Of a stretch of DNA of 40,333 nt, positions 23,991 through 31,792 are shown one piece after another. How positions within the stretch are numbered: the stretch's first letter is position 1; the number at the start of each line of letters is the position of its first letter. The position numbers and the translations under genes are program-made. The notes beneath the pieces were generated by a model, which saw only the letters and a list, made by a program, of their open reading frames with translations, was not told where the DNA came from and searched no databases. The DNA comes from a virus. The DNA lies in IMG/VR virus record IMGVR_UViG_3300044522_000078, positions 1 through 40,333 of that record; one strand, written 5' to 3'.

Positions 23991-25013
23991 ATGTTAGGAG
24001 TTATAGCTAGTATAGGATCTGGTCTTATAGCACTTATAGCTAAACAAAGTGAAAAAATAGCAGGTGTCCTAGCTGCTAGTGATAAAACTACATCCGTAGA
24101 TGTAACTAGTAATCTATCCGCTAGTGTAGAAACACGCAGTGGAATATTAGTAAATATTATTGCTATAAGTAATAAACTTGCAAGTGCAGAAAATTCTCGT
24201 AACTTAGTACTTTCAGTAGTACAAGGTATATTTATACTTATTCTACAATTCTTTGATACTGTAGCTATTAAAGATAGTACGCTTATTGGTATTAATAAAA
24301 GTATTACGGATGATCTCACTACAGTAGATATTACTATAGTTGAAACTACAAATTTAGGTACTATCAAGAATGCTGTAGAACCTATAACTTTAGTAGATGT
24401 TCCTAGTACAGTTACTAGCTTTAATCGCACAGTTACAGAACCTATAACTTTAGTAGATGCTCCTAGTACAGTTACTAGCTTTAATCGCACAGTTACAGAA
24501 CCTATAACTTTAGTAGATGCTCCTAGTACAGCTACTAGCTTTAATCGCACAGTTACAGAACCTATAACTATAGTTGAAACTACAAATTTAGGTACTATCA
24601 AGAATGCTGTAGAACCTATAACTTTAGTAGATGTTCCTAGTACAGTTACTAGCTTTAATCGTACAGTTACAGAACCCATAGCTTTAGCAGATACTCTCAG
24701 TACAGTTACTAGCTTTAATCGTACAACTACAGAACCCATAGCTTTAGTAGATACTTTCAGTATAGCGGCCAATTTTAACTCTACTATTTCGGATCCTATA
24801 ACTTTAGTAGATGTTCCTAGTACAGTTACTAGCTTTAATCCTGCTATTTCGGAACCTATAGCTCTAGTAGATGTTCCTAGTACAATTACTAGTTTTAATC
24901 GCAGAGCTACAGAACCTATAGCTCTAGCAGATATTGGTAGAATTACTATTTTTAGTTATTCAAATCCTGATTATTTTAGTGAAGACTACGTTGGTACTTT
25001 TACTACATTTTAA
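23991..25013 (+). CDS. Fibre-like protein with eight 20-residue repeats
   Basis: This 340-residue protein starts five bases after the BppU-like gene. Residues 1-25 and about 78-90 are hydrophobic (G-I-F-I-L-I-L-Q-F-F) and might anchor or trimerise it. From residue 130 it is built of 20-residue units of the type E-P-I-T-L-V-D-x-P-S-T-V-T-S-F-N-R-T-V-T: three, then an 18-residue spacer, then five more that diverge toward the end. The C-terminus is aromatic (Y-S-N-P-D-Y-F). Regular short beta repeats of this kind form fibre shafts. The DNA repeats are nearly identical, so copy number could change by recombination. The fibre role is inferred from repeats and context; I do not recognise a named family. 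Confidence 0.6.
   Translation: MLGVIASIGSGLIALIAKQSEKIAGVLAASDKTTSVDVTSNLSASVETRSGILVNIIAISNKLASAENSRNLVLSVVQGIFILILQFFDTVAIKDSTLIGINKSITDDLTTVDITIVETTNLGTIKNAVEPITLVDVPSTVTSFNRTVTEPITLVDAPSTVTSFNRTVTEPITLVDAPSTATSFNRTVTEPITIVETTNLGTIKNAVEPITLVDVPSTVTSFNRTVTEPIALADTLSTVTSFNRTTTEPIALVDTFSIAANFNSTISDPITLVDVPSTVTSFNPAISEPIALVDVPSTITSFNRRATEPIALADIGRITIFSYSNPDYFSEDYVGTFTTF
24333..24911 (+). repeat. 60-bp tandem repeats with a 95-nt exact repeat
   Basis: Full 60-bp units start at 24378, 24438, 24498, 24612, 24672, 24732, 24792 and 24852; a 54-bp variant occupies 24558-24611. Bases 24333-24427 and 24567-24661 are identical (95 nt, 234 bases apart), showing a recent duplication of a block of units. 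Confidence 0.9.
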
Positions 25014-25031
25014 AATTTAAGAAAGAATTAT

Positions 25032-25502
25032 ATGAATTCCAATAAGGAAACACTAAGTATTAAAGGCAATTTAAATATTGTTCTTACAGATGCACAAGGT
25101 AATATTAAAGATACTAGACAAGTAACTAATTTAGTAGTCTCTTCGGGAGTTGCATTTATACTAAATAGATTAAAAGATAATGTGACATATGCTACTGGTA
25201 TGTCACATATGGAAGTAGGTACTAGTGCTACAGTTACTGCATCAACTCAAGCTGCTTTAGCAGGTGCTACAGGTACACGGGTAGTAACTTCTAGCTCAAT
25301 AACTGCTACTACAGCAAGCGGAACAATTTCGTATTCCGCTACTTTTGGAACCGGAGTATCGAGCGGACCTCTTACAGAAGCAGGTATTTTTAATGCTTCA
25401 ACTGGAGGCATTATGCTATGTAGAACAGTCTTCCCTGTAATTAATAAAGGTACAAATGATACCATGACTATTACGTGGGCAATTACAATAACTCCAGGAT
25501 AA
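25032..25502 (+). CDS. Phage structural-region protein, 156 aa
   Basis: The protein begins with a polar strand (L-S-I-K-G-N-L-N-I-V-L-T-D), as in small tail proteins. It ends with a pattern I recognise from phage fibre regions: L-T-E-A-G-I-F-N, then G-I-M-L-C-R-T-V-F, and T-M-T-I-T-W-A-I-T-I. The middle is Thr/Ala/Ser-rich. The start has an AAGAAAG ribosome site. It has no membrane segment or enzyme motif. It lies between repeat fibre and adhesin genes in one transcription unit, so a virion accessory role (for example a cap or collar of the fibre) is likely but not shown. Confidence 0.6.
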   Translation: MNSNKETLSIKGNLNIVLTDAQGNIKDTRQVTNLVVSSGVAFILNRLKDNVTYATGMSHMEVGTSATVTASTQAALAGATGTRVVTSSSITATTASGTISYSATFGTGVSSGPLTEAGIFNASTGGIMLCRTVFPVINKGTNDTMTITWAITITPG

Positions 25503-25514
25503 AGAGATCCCTAA

Positions 25515-25967
25515 ATGACTATTTATACTAGACAGACAACATCTACTACTAGTATTGGGGTAGTGAATTTGGGAAATCCCCTAAATAATACACAACTTGA
25601 CCAGAATTTTATATTTCTGAACGATAGTAAACGTCCTATCCTTACACGTATTGGAACAGTAGTATCTACTGCTACTGTAACACCAAGTACAGCGTCTGAT
25701 CAGTATAATATTACAGCTTTAGCTACAATAACAAACATAGCAATCCCTACAGGTAGTACTGCTTTTGATGGACAAAAATTAACTATACGTATAAAAGATA
25801 ATGGTACTGCATACGCATTGTCCTGGGTAACTACTACAGGAGGATATAGAGTAATAGGTACTATACTACCCCTTACTACTATAGCTACTAAAATTACGTA
25901 TATTGGATGTATATATAATGAGGCAGATTCTTTTTGGGACGTAGTTTCTGTAGCACAACAGGTCTAA
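25515..25967 (+). CDS. Phage fibre-region protein, 150 aa
   Basis: The N-terminus (T-S-I-G-V-V-N-L-G-N-P-L-N-N-T-Q-L-D-Q-N-F) resembles the 'L-N-x-x-Q-x-D-x-N-F' start of many phage fibre proteins, which defines an attachment segment. The rest is a beta-rich module with D-G-Q-K-L-T-I-R-I-K-D-N-G-T, A-L-S-W and a final Y-x-x-A-D-S-F-W-D-V-V-S-V. Such a domain is common as the C-terminal part of fibres, here as a separate small protein. The ribosome site is weak (AGAG). I infer a short fibre or fibre-tip protein; no enzyme function is visible. Confidence 0.6.
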   Translation: MTIYTRQTTSTTSIGVVNLGNPLNNTQLDQNFIFLNDSKRPILTRIGTVVSTATVTPSTASDQYNITALATITNIAIPTGSTAFDGQKLTIRIKDNGTAYALSWVTTTGGYRVIGTILPLTTIATKITYIGCIYNEADSFWDVVSVAQQV

Positions 25968-25976
25968 AGGTTAAAT

Positions 25977-26147
25977 ATGCTAAAAATTGATTTTCAAAAA
26001 ACCCAAGATCTAACTACATTTTCTGACGCTATATACTTACCTGAGGATCATACATTTACTGAAGCAGACATTGAAGCAATGAAACAAGAACGTTTCGATA
26101 CTTGGTTAACTATTATTAATCCTCCTATCTTACCTGTAGAGGAATAA
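25977..26147 (+). CDS. Small 56-aa protein before the beta-repeat adhesin
   Basis: ATG 25977 follows AAGG at a usable distance and the frame ends with TAA at 26145-26147, one base before the next start. The product begins M-L-K-I-D-F-Q-K and is acidic, helical in the middle (T-E-A-D-I-E-A-M-K-Q-E-R-F-D-T-W) and Pro-rich at the end (N-P-P-I-L-P-V-E-E). Its stop region carries the GAGG ribosome site of the next gene, so the two are coupled. I do not recognise it. Similar small helical proteins occur between fibre genes in environmental phages. It may be a fibre chaperone or assembly helper; this is speculation. Confidence 0.65.
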   Translation: MLKIDFQKTQDLTTFSDAIYLPEDHTFTEADIEAMKQERFDTWLTIINPPILPVEE

Positions 26148-26148
26148 A

Positions 26149-28293
26149 ATGGCTACAAAATATTGGGTAGGGGGTTCGGGTACTTGGAACTTAAGTTCTA
26201 CTGTAAATTGGTCATATACATCCGGAGGTACAGGAGGTGCTCCTGTACCTAACTCCTCAGATGATGTAATTTTTGACCAGGCGGGTACTTACGGCATTAC
26301 AATGACAGGAACAGCAACTATTGCTACTTTAGTAGTTAGTGCAGCAAGTTCTTACACTTTTAGAAACGGAATTTCCCCCGCTCTTATAAGTACTGCAGGT
26401 ACTTTAAATTTAGCAACCGGCACTACTTGGAACTGTACAGGAGCACTTACATTAGGAGGTTCTGGTACTGTAACTACTAATGCCGTATTAATACGTAGCG
26501 GTACTATAACAATTAATACTGCTGGTACAATTACTCTTGGTAGTGCCTTAACTACGCTTTCTACAAGTTACTTTTACCATACACTGGGTACTCTTGCACT
26601 TGCCGGTTATACGTTAACAGCAGGATACTATAGTTCAACTAATGCTAATACTAGATCTATTGATTTTGGAACTAATGGTAAAATATATTTAATTTGGAAT
26701 GTCCTTAATTCTATAGTACTTTCCATGGGTACTATTACCAACTTTACCTGGGCAGGTACTGGAGGATTTTATCTAAATGCAAATATAGCTAAGAGTATTG
26801 TCATTGGGCAAAGCGGAGGAGGTAATGCATACAATGCTCCTAATTTATACGTATATGCAGGAAGTGGTACATTATCAACATCTTCCAGTTGGTTCAACAT
26901 ATTAGATTTTACAGGATTTACTGGAAGTGTTGCCTCCGGCTCGGTAAACTTTAATACTTTAATATTACCTACTACAGGCTCTTTCCCTTTAACAGTTAAT
27001 TTTATAGGTACAGGTGGTACTTATACATCAAACAGTAGAATTATAACTGCATTAAATATTAATTCTGCACCGAACGGAACTCTTAGCATAGGCAGTCCCC
27101 TATCAACTAATGCTGATATTCCAAGTGTTACTCTTACCCAAGGTACTTTAGATCTTAATGGACATGATTTATCTACAAATACATTTATATCCTCCAATAC
27201 CAATATTAGAAGCATTAATTTCGGTGCAAATAAAATAACGTTAGGTGTAGGTGTAGGCGGTAATGTACTTTCTATGGGCACGGCTACTAACTTTACTTGC
27301 TCAGGTACAGGTGGTTTTACGACGTTATCGGCCACAGGAAGTAAAACTCATACATTTGGAAATACAGCAGGCGGTAGTAGCAGTAATGCTCCTAATTTAA
27401 ATATACTTGGCGGAACTGTTCCTCATACTTTATCTACTGGAAGTTACTTTGGGATATTAGATTTTACAGGCCCTACTAGTTATAATTCTGTCAATACTAC
27501 TGCAATAAATGTAAACTCGCTAATACTATCTGCCCATCCTTCTGCAACTACTGCATATCGTAGCATGTCTATAACTGCTGTAGGTACTGGTACTATTAAT
27601 ACTAATAATAGAGCTATACCTGCATTTACAGTTAATGCCCCTAATGGGGTAGTAACATTAGTAAATGATCTTACTATTCTAAACTCCACTAATACAGCTG
27701 GTCCTGTAATATTAACTGCCGGAACACTGGATATAAATAACTATACACTTAATGCAGCAACATTCGATTCTACCGGAGGTACCTCTCGTGCTTTAGTATT
27801 AGGAACAGGTATACTAAATATATCGGGGTCTTCTTTTTTTGCTCCTGCTTCCCCCGAATTAACTACACCGACTTCAGGAACAATTAATTTAACAAGTGCA
27901 AATATTAAAATCTTTACAGGTGGTAGCGCATCATGGCCTACTTTAAATCAAGGTGGAATAGGTACTCTAGTTATAGCAGGTTCTAATACTTTCGCAAATA
28001 TAACTAACACTGTACAACCTACGAGTATTTTATTTACAGCCGGTACTACTAGTACTTTTACTAACTTTTCACTAGCGGGTACTCAAGGTAACCTAGTAAC
28101 AATTAGTTCTTCTACTACTATACCACATACTCTGACAATGGCAATGGGTAGAGCTAATAGCTCCTATTTAAATATTAGTTACTCTAATGCTACAGGTGGG
28201 GCTATATGGAATGCGCGGTCTAGTTCAACTGATTCAGGCAATAATTCAGGATGGATATTTTCAGACCCAAGTACTTTCTTTTTAGTATTTTAA
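26149..28293 (+). CDS. Beta-repeat adhesin / fibre protein, 714 aa
   Basis: The protein starts Y-W-V-G-G-S-G-T-W-N, then V-N-W-S and D-D-V-I-F-D, a beginning I have seen in many aquatic-phage fibre proteins. It is rich in Thr, Ser, Asn and Gly and almost purely beta. Three internal repeats of about 185-190 residues are marked by 'G-T-L-x-(L/I)-x-x-x-x-L' followed by S-T/N...R at DNA positions near 26590, 27145 and 27724. Two copies of a T-G-G-F ... N-A-P-N-L ... I-L-D-F-T-G block also recur (near 26760 and 27310). This suggests a beta-solenoid shaft. The C-terminus ends W-N-A-R-S-S-S-T-D-S-G-N-N-S-G-W-I-F. It is probably a receptor-binding or surface-glycan-binding protein. A terminator follows directly. 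Confidence 0.65.
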   Translation: MATKYWVGGSGTWNLSSTVNWSYTSGGTGGAPVPNSSDDVIFDQAGTYGITMTGTATIATLVVSAASSYTFRNGISPALISTAGTLNLATGTTWNCTGALTLGGSGTVTTNAVLIRSGTITINTAGTITLGSALTTLSTSYFYHTLGTLALAGYTLTAGYYSSTNANTRSIDFGTNGKIYLIWNVLNSIVLSMGTITNFTWAGTGGFYLNANIAKSIVIGQSGGGNAYNAPNLYVYAGSGTLSTSSSWFNILDFTGFTGSVASGSVNFNTLILPTTGSFPLTVNFIGTGGTYTSNSRIITALNINSAPNGTLSIGSPLSTNADIPSVTLTQGTLDLNGHDLSTNTFISSNTNIRSINFGANKITLGVGVGGNVLSMGTATNFTCSGTGGFTTLSATGSKTHTFGNTAGGSSSNAPNLNILGGTVPHTLSTGSYFGILDFTGPTSYNSVNTTAINVNSLILSAHPSATTAYRSMSITAVGTGTINTNNRAIPAFTVNAPNGVVTLVNDLTILNSTNTAGPVILTAGTLDINNYTLNAATFDSTGGTSRALVLGTGILNISGSSFFAPASPELTTPTSGTINLTSANIKIFTGGSASWPTLNQGGIGTLVIAGSNTFANITNTVQPTSILFTAGTTSTFTNFSLAGTQGNLVTISSSTTIPHTLTMAMGRANSSYLNISYSNATGGAIWNARSSSTDSGNNSGWIFSDPSTFFLVF

Positions 28294-28294
28294 T

Positions 28295-28324
28295 AAAAAA
28301 TCCAACTTAGGTTGGATTTTTTTT
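28295..28324 (+). terminator. Intrinsic terminator ending fibre cassette 1
   Basis: Six A's plus TCCAAC (28295-28306), TTAG loop, GTTGGA and an 8-T run. It begins two bases after the stop. The CCAAC/GTTGG core and the GGTTTGACT immediately after the T-run match the unit at 23470-23509. Confidence 0.9.
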
Positions 28325-28327
28325 GGT

Positions 28328-28356
28328 TTGACTATACTATGCCTACATGATATAAT
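28328..28356 (+). promoter_or_regulatory. Extended -10 promoter for fibre cassette 2
   Basis: TTGACT (28328-28333), 17-base spacer ending in TGA, perfect TATAAT (28351-28356). The spacer shares ATGCCT-N-CATG with the promoter at 23504. It should drive the collagen-like, LamG and downstream genes. Confidence 0.85.
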
Positions 28357-28371
28357 AGCTTAAAATATACC

Positions 28372-28390
28372 AGCACACTATATTTGTGCT
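28372..28390 (+). other. 5' leader hairpin
   Basis: AGCACA (28372-28377) pairs with TGTGCT (28385-28390) around a 7-base loop, about 10 bases after the predicted transcription start. It takes the same place as the leader hairpins at 7144 and 23548. Confidence 0.5.
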
Positions 28391-28425
28391 AAATAGACGT
28401 TGTCTGACGCCAACAAGGAGAATGT

Positions 28426-29013
28426 ATGGCAGCACCTACTAAATTGAATTTCAAGATCTACCAAGGCAGTACTTTTACTGAAACTCTACGTTGGGAAAGT
28501 GACTTAAAAGTATATGTTCCTATTACGAACATAACAAAAACTGCCCCTATGGTAGTTACTGCAACAAATCATGGAATTCCTATTAATTGGCGAACGAATA
28601 TATCTAATGTAGTAGGTATGAAAGAAGCTAATACTACAGATTACATTAATGCTACTGCAGTAACTAGTAATACTGTTACTTTTAACTCTATCAATGCTGT
28701 AAACTATAGTACTTATACCGCAGGAAGTGGTATACTATCGTATAACCAACCAGTATCTTTATCTGGATACTCTGCACGTATGCAAATACGTGAAAAAATT
28801 ACTAGCGATACTTTCATCTTAGAACTAACCACTGATAATGAATTTATAGTACTAGATGATATTAATAAAATAATTACTATAAATATTCCTGCAATATATA
28901 CTGCTTTATTTGATTTCAAAACTGCTATATATTCCTTAGAGCTAACTACAGGAACCGTAGTAGAACCTTTTATCTATGGTAGTATTAGTCTAGAACCCGA
29001 TATTACGAGATAA
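28426..29013 (+). CDS. BppU-like anchor protein with inserted domain (cassette 2)
   Basis: This 195-residue protein begins [18 protein letters not shown], resembling the start of BppU-type N-terminal domains, which resumes near residue 110 ([11 protein letters not shown]) through to the end. Between them (residues ~33-107) lies an extra module with [18 protein letters not shown] and [10 protein letters not shown]. That module looks like the FCCH-type insert found in phage tail proteins. It is the first gene after its promoter, with an AAGGAG ribosome site, and precedes fibre genes, as does the gene at 23596. It probably anchors the fibres of this cassette to the tail. Confidence 0.6.
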   Translation: MAAPTKLNFKIYQGSTFTETLRWESDLKVYVPITNITKTAPMVVTATNHGIPINWRTNISNVVGMKEANTTDYINATAVTSNTVTFNSINAVNYSTYTAGSGILSYNQPVSLSGYSARMQIREKITSDTFILELTTDNEFIVLDDINKIITINIPAIYTALFDFKTAIYSLELTTGTVVEPFIYGSISLEPDITR

Positions 29014-29015
29014 TT

Positions 29016-31034
29016 ATGGACACTTTAATTGACGTTAAAAATTCTTATATTATTCAGAAAATACCTACCACTAATATTATATTAGCCGGTACTCCAGGAC
29101 CCAAAGGTGCAGATAGTACAGTACCGGGTCCTACTGGTCCCATGGGTCCTACTGGTGTTATAGGGCCTTCAGGCGGACCTACAGGCCCAACGGGTACAGC
29201 AGGTGCTACAGGTGCTACAGGTGCTACAGGTGCTACAGGCTCAGCTGGAGTTGCGGGCCCAACGGGTACAGCAGGTGCTACAGGTGCTACAGGTGCTACA
29301 GGTGCTACAGGTGCTACAGGTGCTACAGGCCCAGCTGGAGTTGCAGGCCCAACGGGTACAGCAGGTGCTACAGGCTTAGCTGGAGTTGCAGGTGCAACAG
29401 GCCCAACAGGTGCTACAGGTGCTACAGGTGCTACAGGCCCAACGGGAGTAGCAGGTGCTACAGGTGCTACAGGTGCTACAGGTGCTACAGGTGCTACAGG
29501 TGCTACAGGTGCTACAGGTGCTACAGGTGCTACAGGTGCTACAGGTGCTACAGGTGCAGATAGTACTGTAGCAGGACCAATGGGACCAACGGGCCCAGCA
29601 GGTACTGGTACTGGTACTGGTACTGGAGATATAGGCCCAACAGGTGCTACAGGTGCAACAGGCCCAACAGGTGCTACAGGGGATGCTGGCCCAGCAGGCC
29701 CAGCAGGTGCAGCGGGCCCCACGGGTGCTACAGGTGTAGCAGGTACAACAGGTGCTACAGGCCTAACAGGTGCTACAGGCCCAACGGGAGTAGCAGGTAC
29801 AACAGGTGCTACAGGGGATGCTGGCCCCACGGGAGTAGCAGGTACAACAGGTGCTACAGGTGCTACAGGTGCTACAGGAGTAGCAGGTGCTACAGGCCCA
29901 ATGGGAGTAGCAGGTACAACAGGTCCTACAGGGGATGCTGGCCCAACAGGTCCTACAGGCCCATCGGGAGTAGCAGGTACAACGGGCGCTACAGGCCCAA
30001 CAGGTGCTACAGGTGTAGCAGGCGCTACAGGTCCTACAGGGGATGCTGGCCCAACAGGTCCTACAGGCCCATCGGGAGCCACAGGCTCAACAGGGCCAAC
30101 AGGGCCAACAGGTGCTACAGGTGTAGCAGGCCCAACAGGTGCTACAGGTGTAGCAGGCCCAACAGGTGCTACAGGTATAGCTGGCCCAACAGGTCCTACA
30201 GGCCCAACGGGAGTAGCAGGCCCAACAGGTGTAGCAGGTGCTACAGGTTCTTCTGGGTTAGGTTTCATTATTGCTAAGACTTATGTCTCAGTAGCAGCAT
30301 TAACCACAGATACTAATCCTACAGGTATTGTACCAGGACAGTTTGCTATAATTGATACGGGTAGCGCGGAAAATTCGGAAAATTCTAGACTATATCTATG
30401 GAATGGCTCAATATATTCATATGTTACTGATTTATCAGGAGCCCAAGGTATTAGTGGTGCTACAGGTGCTACAGGTGCTACAGGTGCTACAGGTGCTACA
30501 GGAGCAACAGGAGCAACAGGAGCAGATAGTACTGTAGCAGGCCCTACAGGCCCTACAGGTGCCACAGGTGCCACAGGTGCTACAGGAGTAGCAGGCCCTA
30601 CTGGCTCAACAGGAGCAACAGGAGCAGATAGTACTGTAGCTGGTCCTACAGGTCCTACAGGACCAGCAGGTACTGGTGGTGGTGGTGCCTCAACTACAGT
30701 GTCTGATACAGCACCAGTAAGTCCTACTACAGGCGCACTATGGCTAAATAGTACTACCGGCGAATTATTGATCTATTATAGTTCACAGTGGATACAACCA
30801 TCAGGTGTACCGGGTACTGGCGGGGGAGGTAGTGCTCTTGTAATTAAAGATGAAGGTACTACAATTAGTTCTGCGGCTACTAGCTTAAACTTTGTAGGTA
30901 GTGGAGTTACAGCAACAAATTCTGCAGATGCAATAACAGTAACAGTATCAGCAGGTACACTAGCAAACCTAGATGGCGGTACGCCTTCCACTAGTTACGG
31001 CGGCATAACAGCAATTGATGCAGGGACACCATAA
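29016..31034 (+). CDS. Collagen-like tail fibre protein, 672 aa
   Basis: After a short N-terminal anchor (~25 residues) the protein is a Gly-X-Y collagen-like fibre from about residue 25 to 410, mostly G-A-T, G-P-T and G-V-A. A small folded domain follows (~410-475: [10 protein letters not shown], then [11 protein letters not shown]), then a second collagen segment and a C-terminal module (from ~570: [18 protein letters not shown]). The motif A-D-S-T-V-A-G-P interrupts the collagen several times. Such segments form triple helices, so the protein is probably a trimer. The DNA is dominated by perfect 9-bp repeats prone to length change. It overlaps the next start by one base (TAATG). Confidence 0.82.
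   Translation: MDTLIDVKNSYIIQKIPTTNIILAGTPGPKGADSTVPGPTGPMGPTGVIGPSGGPTGPTGTAGATGATGATGATGSAGVAGPTGTAGATGATGATGATGATGATGPAGVAGPTGTAGATGLAGVAGATGPTGATGATGATGPTGVAGATGATGATGATGATGATGATGATGATGATGATGADSTVAGPMGPTGPAGTGTGTGTGDIGPTGATGATGPTGATGDAGPAGPAGAAGPTGATGVAGTTGATGLTGATGPTGVAGTTGATGDAGPTGVAGTTGATGATGATGVAGATGPMGVAGTTGPTGDAGPTGPTGPSGVAGTTGATGPTGATGVAGATGPTGDAGPTGPTGPSGATGSTGPTGPTGATGVAGPTGATGVAGPTGATGIAGPTGPTGPTGVAGPTGVAGATGSSGLGFIIAKTYVSVAALTTDTNPTGIVPGQFAIIDTGSAENSENSRLYLWNGSIYSYVTDLSGAQGISGATGATGATGATGATGATGATGADSTVAGPTGPTGATGATGATGVAGPTGSTGATGADSTVAGPTGPTGPAGTGGGGASTTVSDTAPVSPTTGALWLNSTTGELLIYYSSQWIQPSGVPGTGGGGSALVIKDEGTTISSAATSLNFVGSGVTATNSADAITVTVSAGTLANLDGGTPSTSYGGITAIDAGTP
29454..29552 (+). 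repeat. Eleven perfect GGTGCTACA units
   Basis: Eleven tandem 9-bp units encode (GAT)11. Shorter tracts of the same unit occur at about 29201-29240, 29273-29325 and 30455-30500, interrupted by near-copies. The unit length keeps the frame when copies are gained or lost. Confidence 0.93.
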
Positions 31035-31792
31035 TGGCTATACAAATACAATATCGACGCGGTACGGCAGCCGAATGGACTTCAGCTACCCCTGTTTTAT
31101 CTATAGGCGAACCTGGCTATGAAACTGATACTGGAAAGTTTAAAGTAGGTAACGGTTCTAGTGCTTGGACTGCTTTATCCTACTCAAGTGGCCTAACTGG
31201 GCCAACAGGAGCCACAGGCTCAACAGGGCCAACAGGGCCAACAGGTGCTGCCAGTACGGTGGCCGGACCTACCGGTCCTACTGGCTCAATAGGTACTACA
31301 GGCTTAACGGGCCCCACTGGACCCACAGGTGCTACAAGTACTGTAGCAGGTCCTACTGGACCTACCGGTGCTGTAAGTACTGTAGCAGGACCTACAGGAC
31401 CTACAGGACCCACTGGCGAAGTAACCCTAGTTGGTGTACAGACGCTTACCAATAAGACATTGACTGCTCCAGTACTCATAGGTACTAAGGAGACTAAGGT
31501 CGCCATCGCGGCTGCGGCAATAGACTTAGCTACAGGTAATTACTTCAGCAAGACAATCGCAGGAGCTACTACGTTTACTCTAGCTAACGTACCCGCAGCA
31601 GGTACTGCGATCAGCTTCATCCTAGACGTAACCAACGGTAGCGCCTTCGCCATCACTTGGTTCAGCGGAGTCAAGTGGGCTGCGGCTACTGCTCCTACAC
31701 TGTCGGCTTCTGGGCGTGATGTACTAGGCTTTTTCTCTCATGATGGTGGAACCACCTGGAACGGGTTCGTACTTGGAAAGGCGATGGCATGA
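31034..31792 (+). CDS. Tail fibre with Mtd-type N-terminus and collagen-like linker
   Basis: Residues 1-55 ([11 protein letters not shown], then [20 protein letters not shown]) match the N-terminal domain seen in the Bordetella phage Mtd protein and many fibre proteins, which anchors trimers. Residues ~55-135 are collagen-like G-P-T-G with S-T-V-A-G-P interruptions. Residues ~135-252 form a C-terminal domain starting [12 protein letters not shown] and ending [15 protein letters not shown]. From about 31480 the DNA is visibly richer in G+C. The C-terminal domain may bind the receptor or cap the fibre. No reverse transcriptase or template repeat is present, so there is no sign of Mtd-type diversification. 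Its stop overlaps the next start (ATGA). Confidence 0.75.
   Translation: MAIQIQYRRGTAAEWTSATPVLSIGEPGYETDTGKFKVGNGSSAWTALSYSSGLTGPTGATGSTGPTGPTGAASTVAGPTGPTGSIGTTGLTGPTGPTGATSTVAGPTGPTGAVSTVAGPTGPTGPTGEVTLVGVQTLTNKTLTAPVLIGTKETKVAIAAAAIDLATGNYFSKTIAGATTFTLANVPAAGTAISFILDVTNGSAFAITWFSGVKWAAATAPTLSASGRDVLGFFSHDGGTTWNGFVLGKAMA

Noticed and set aside
23960-24772. Minus-strand frame of 270 codons opposite the 60-bp repeats
   Set aside because: A shadow of the repeat unit; repeats with no antisense stop yield long false frames.
24378-24911. CRISPR-like array
   Set aside because: Units are contiguous, in frame and protein-coding, with no spacers and no cas genes.
29054-30268. Long minus-strand frame rich in Pro, Val and Ala
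   Set aside because: It is the antisense of the GPT/GAT collagen repeats, which lack stops on both strands by composition; no ribosome site or promoter.
30352-30537. Alternative + frame of 61 codons inside the collagen-like gene
   Set aside because: Overlaps the main frame fully, low-complexity V-L-Q repeats from the 9-bp unit, and no ribosome site.
31034-31792. Diversity-generating retroelement target (Mtd-like protein)
   Set aside because: Only the N-terminal anchor resembles Mtd; no reverse transcriptase, no template repeat and no adenine-substituted variable repeat were seen.
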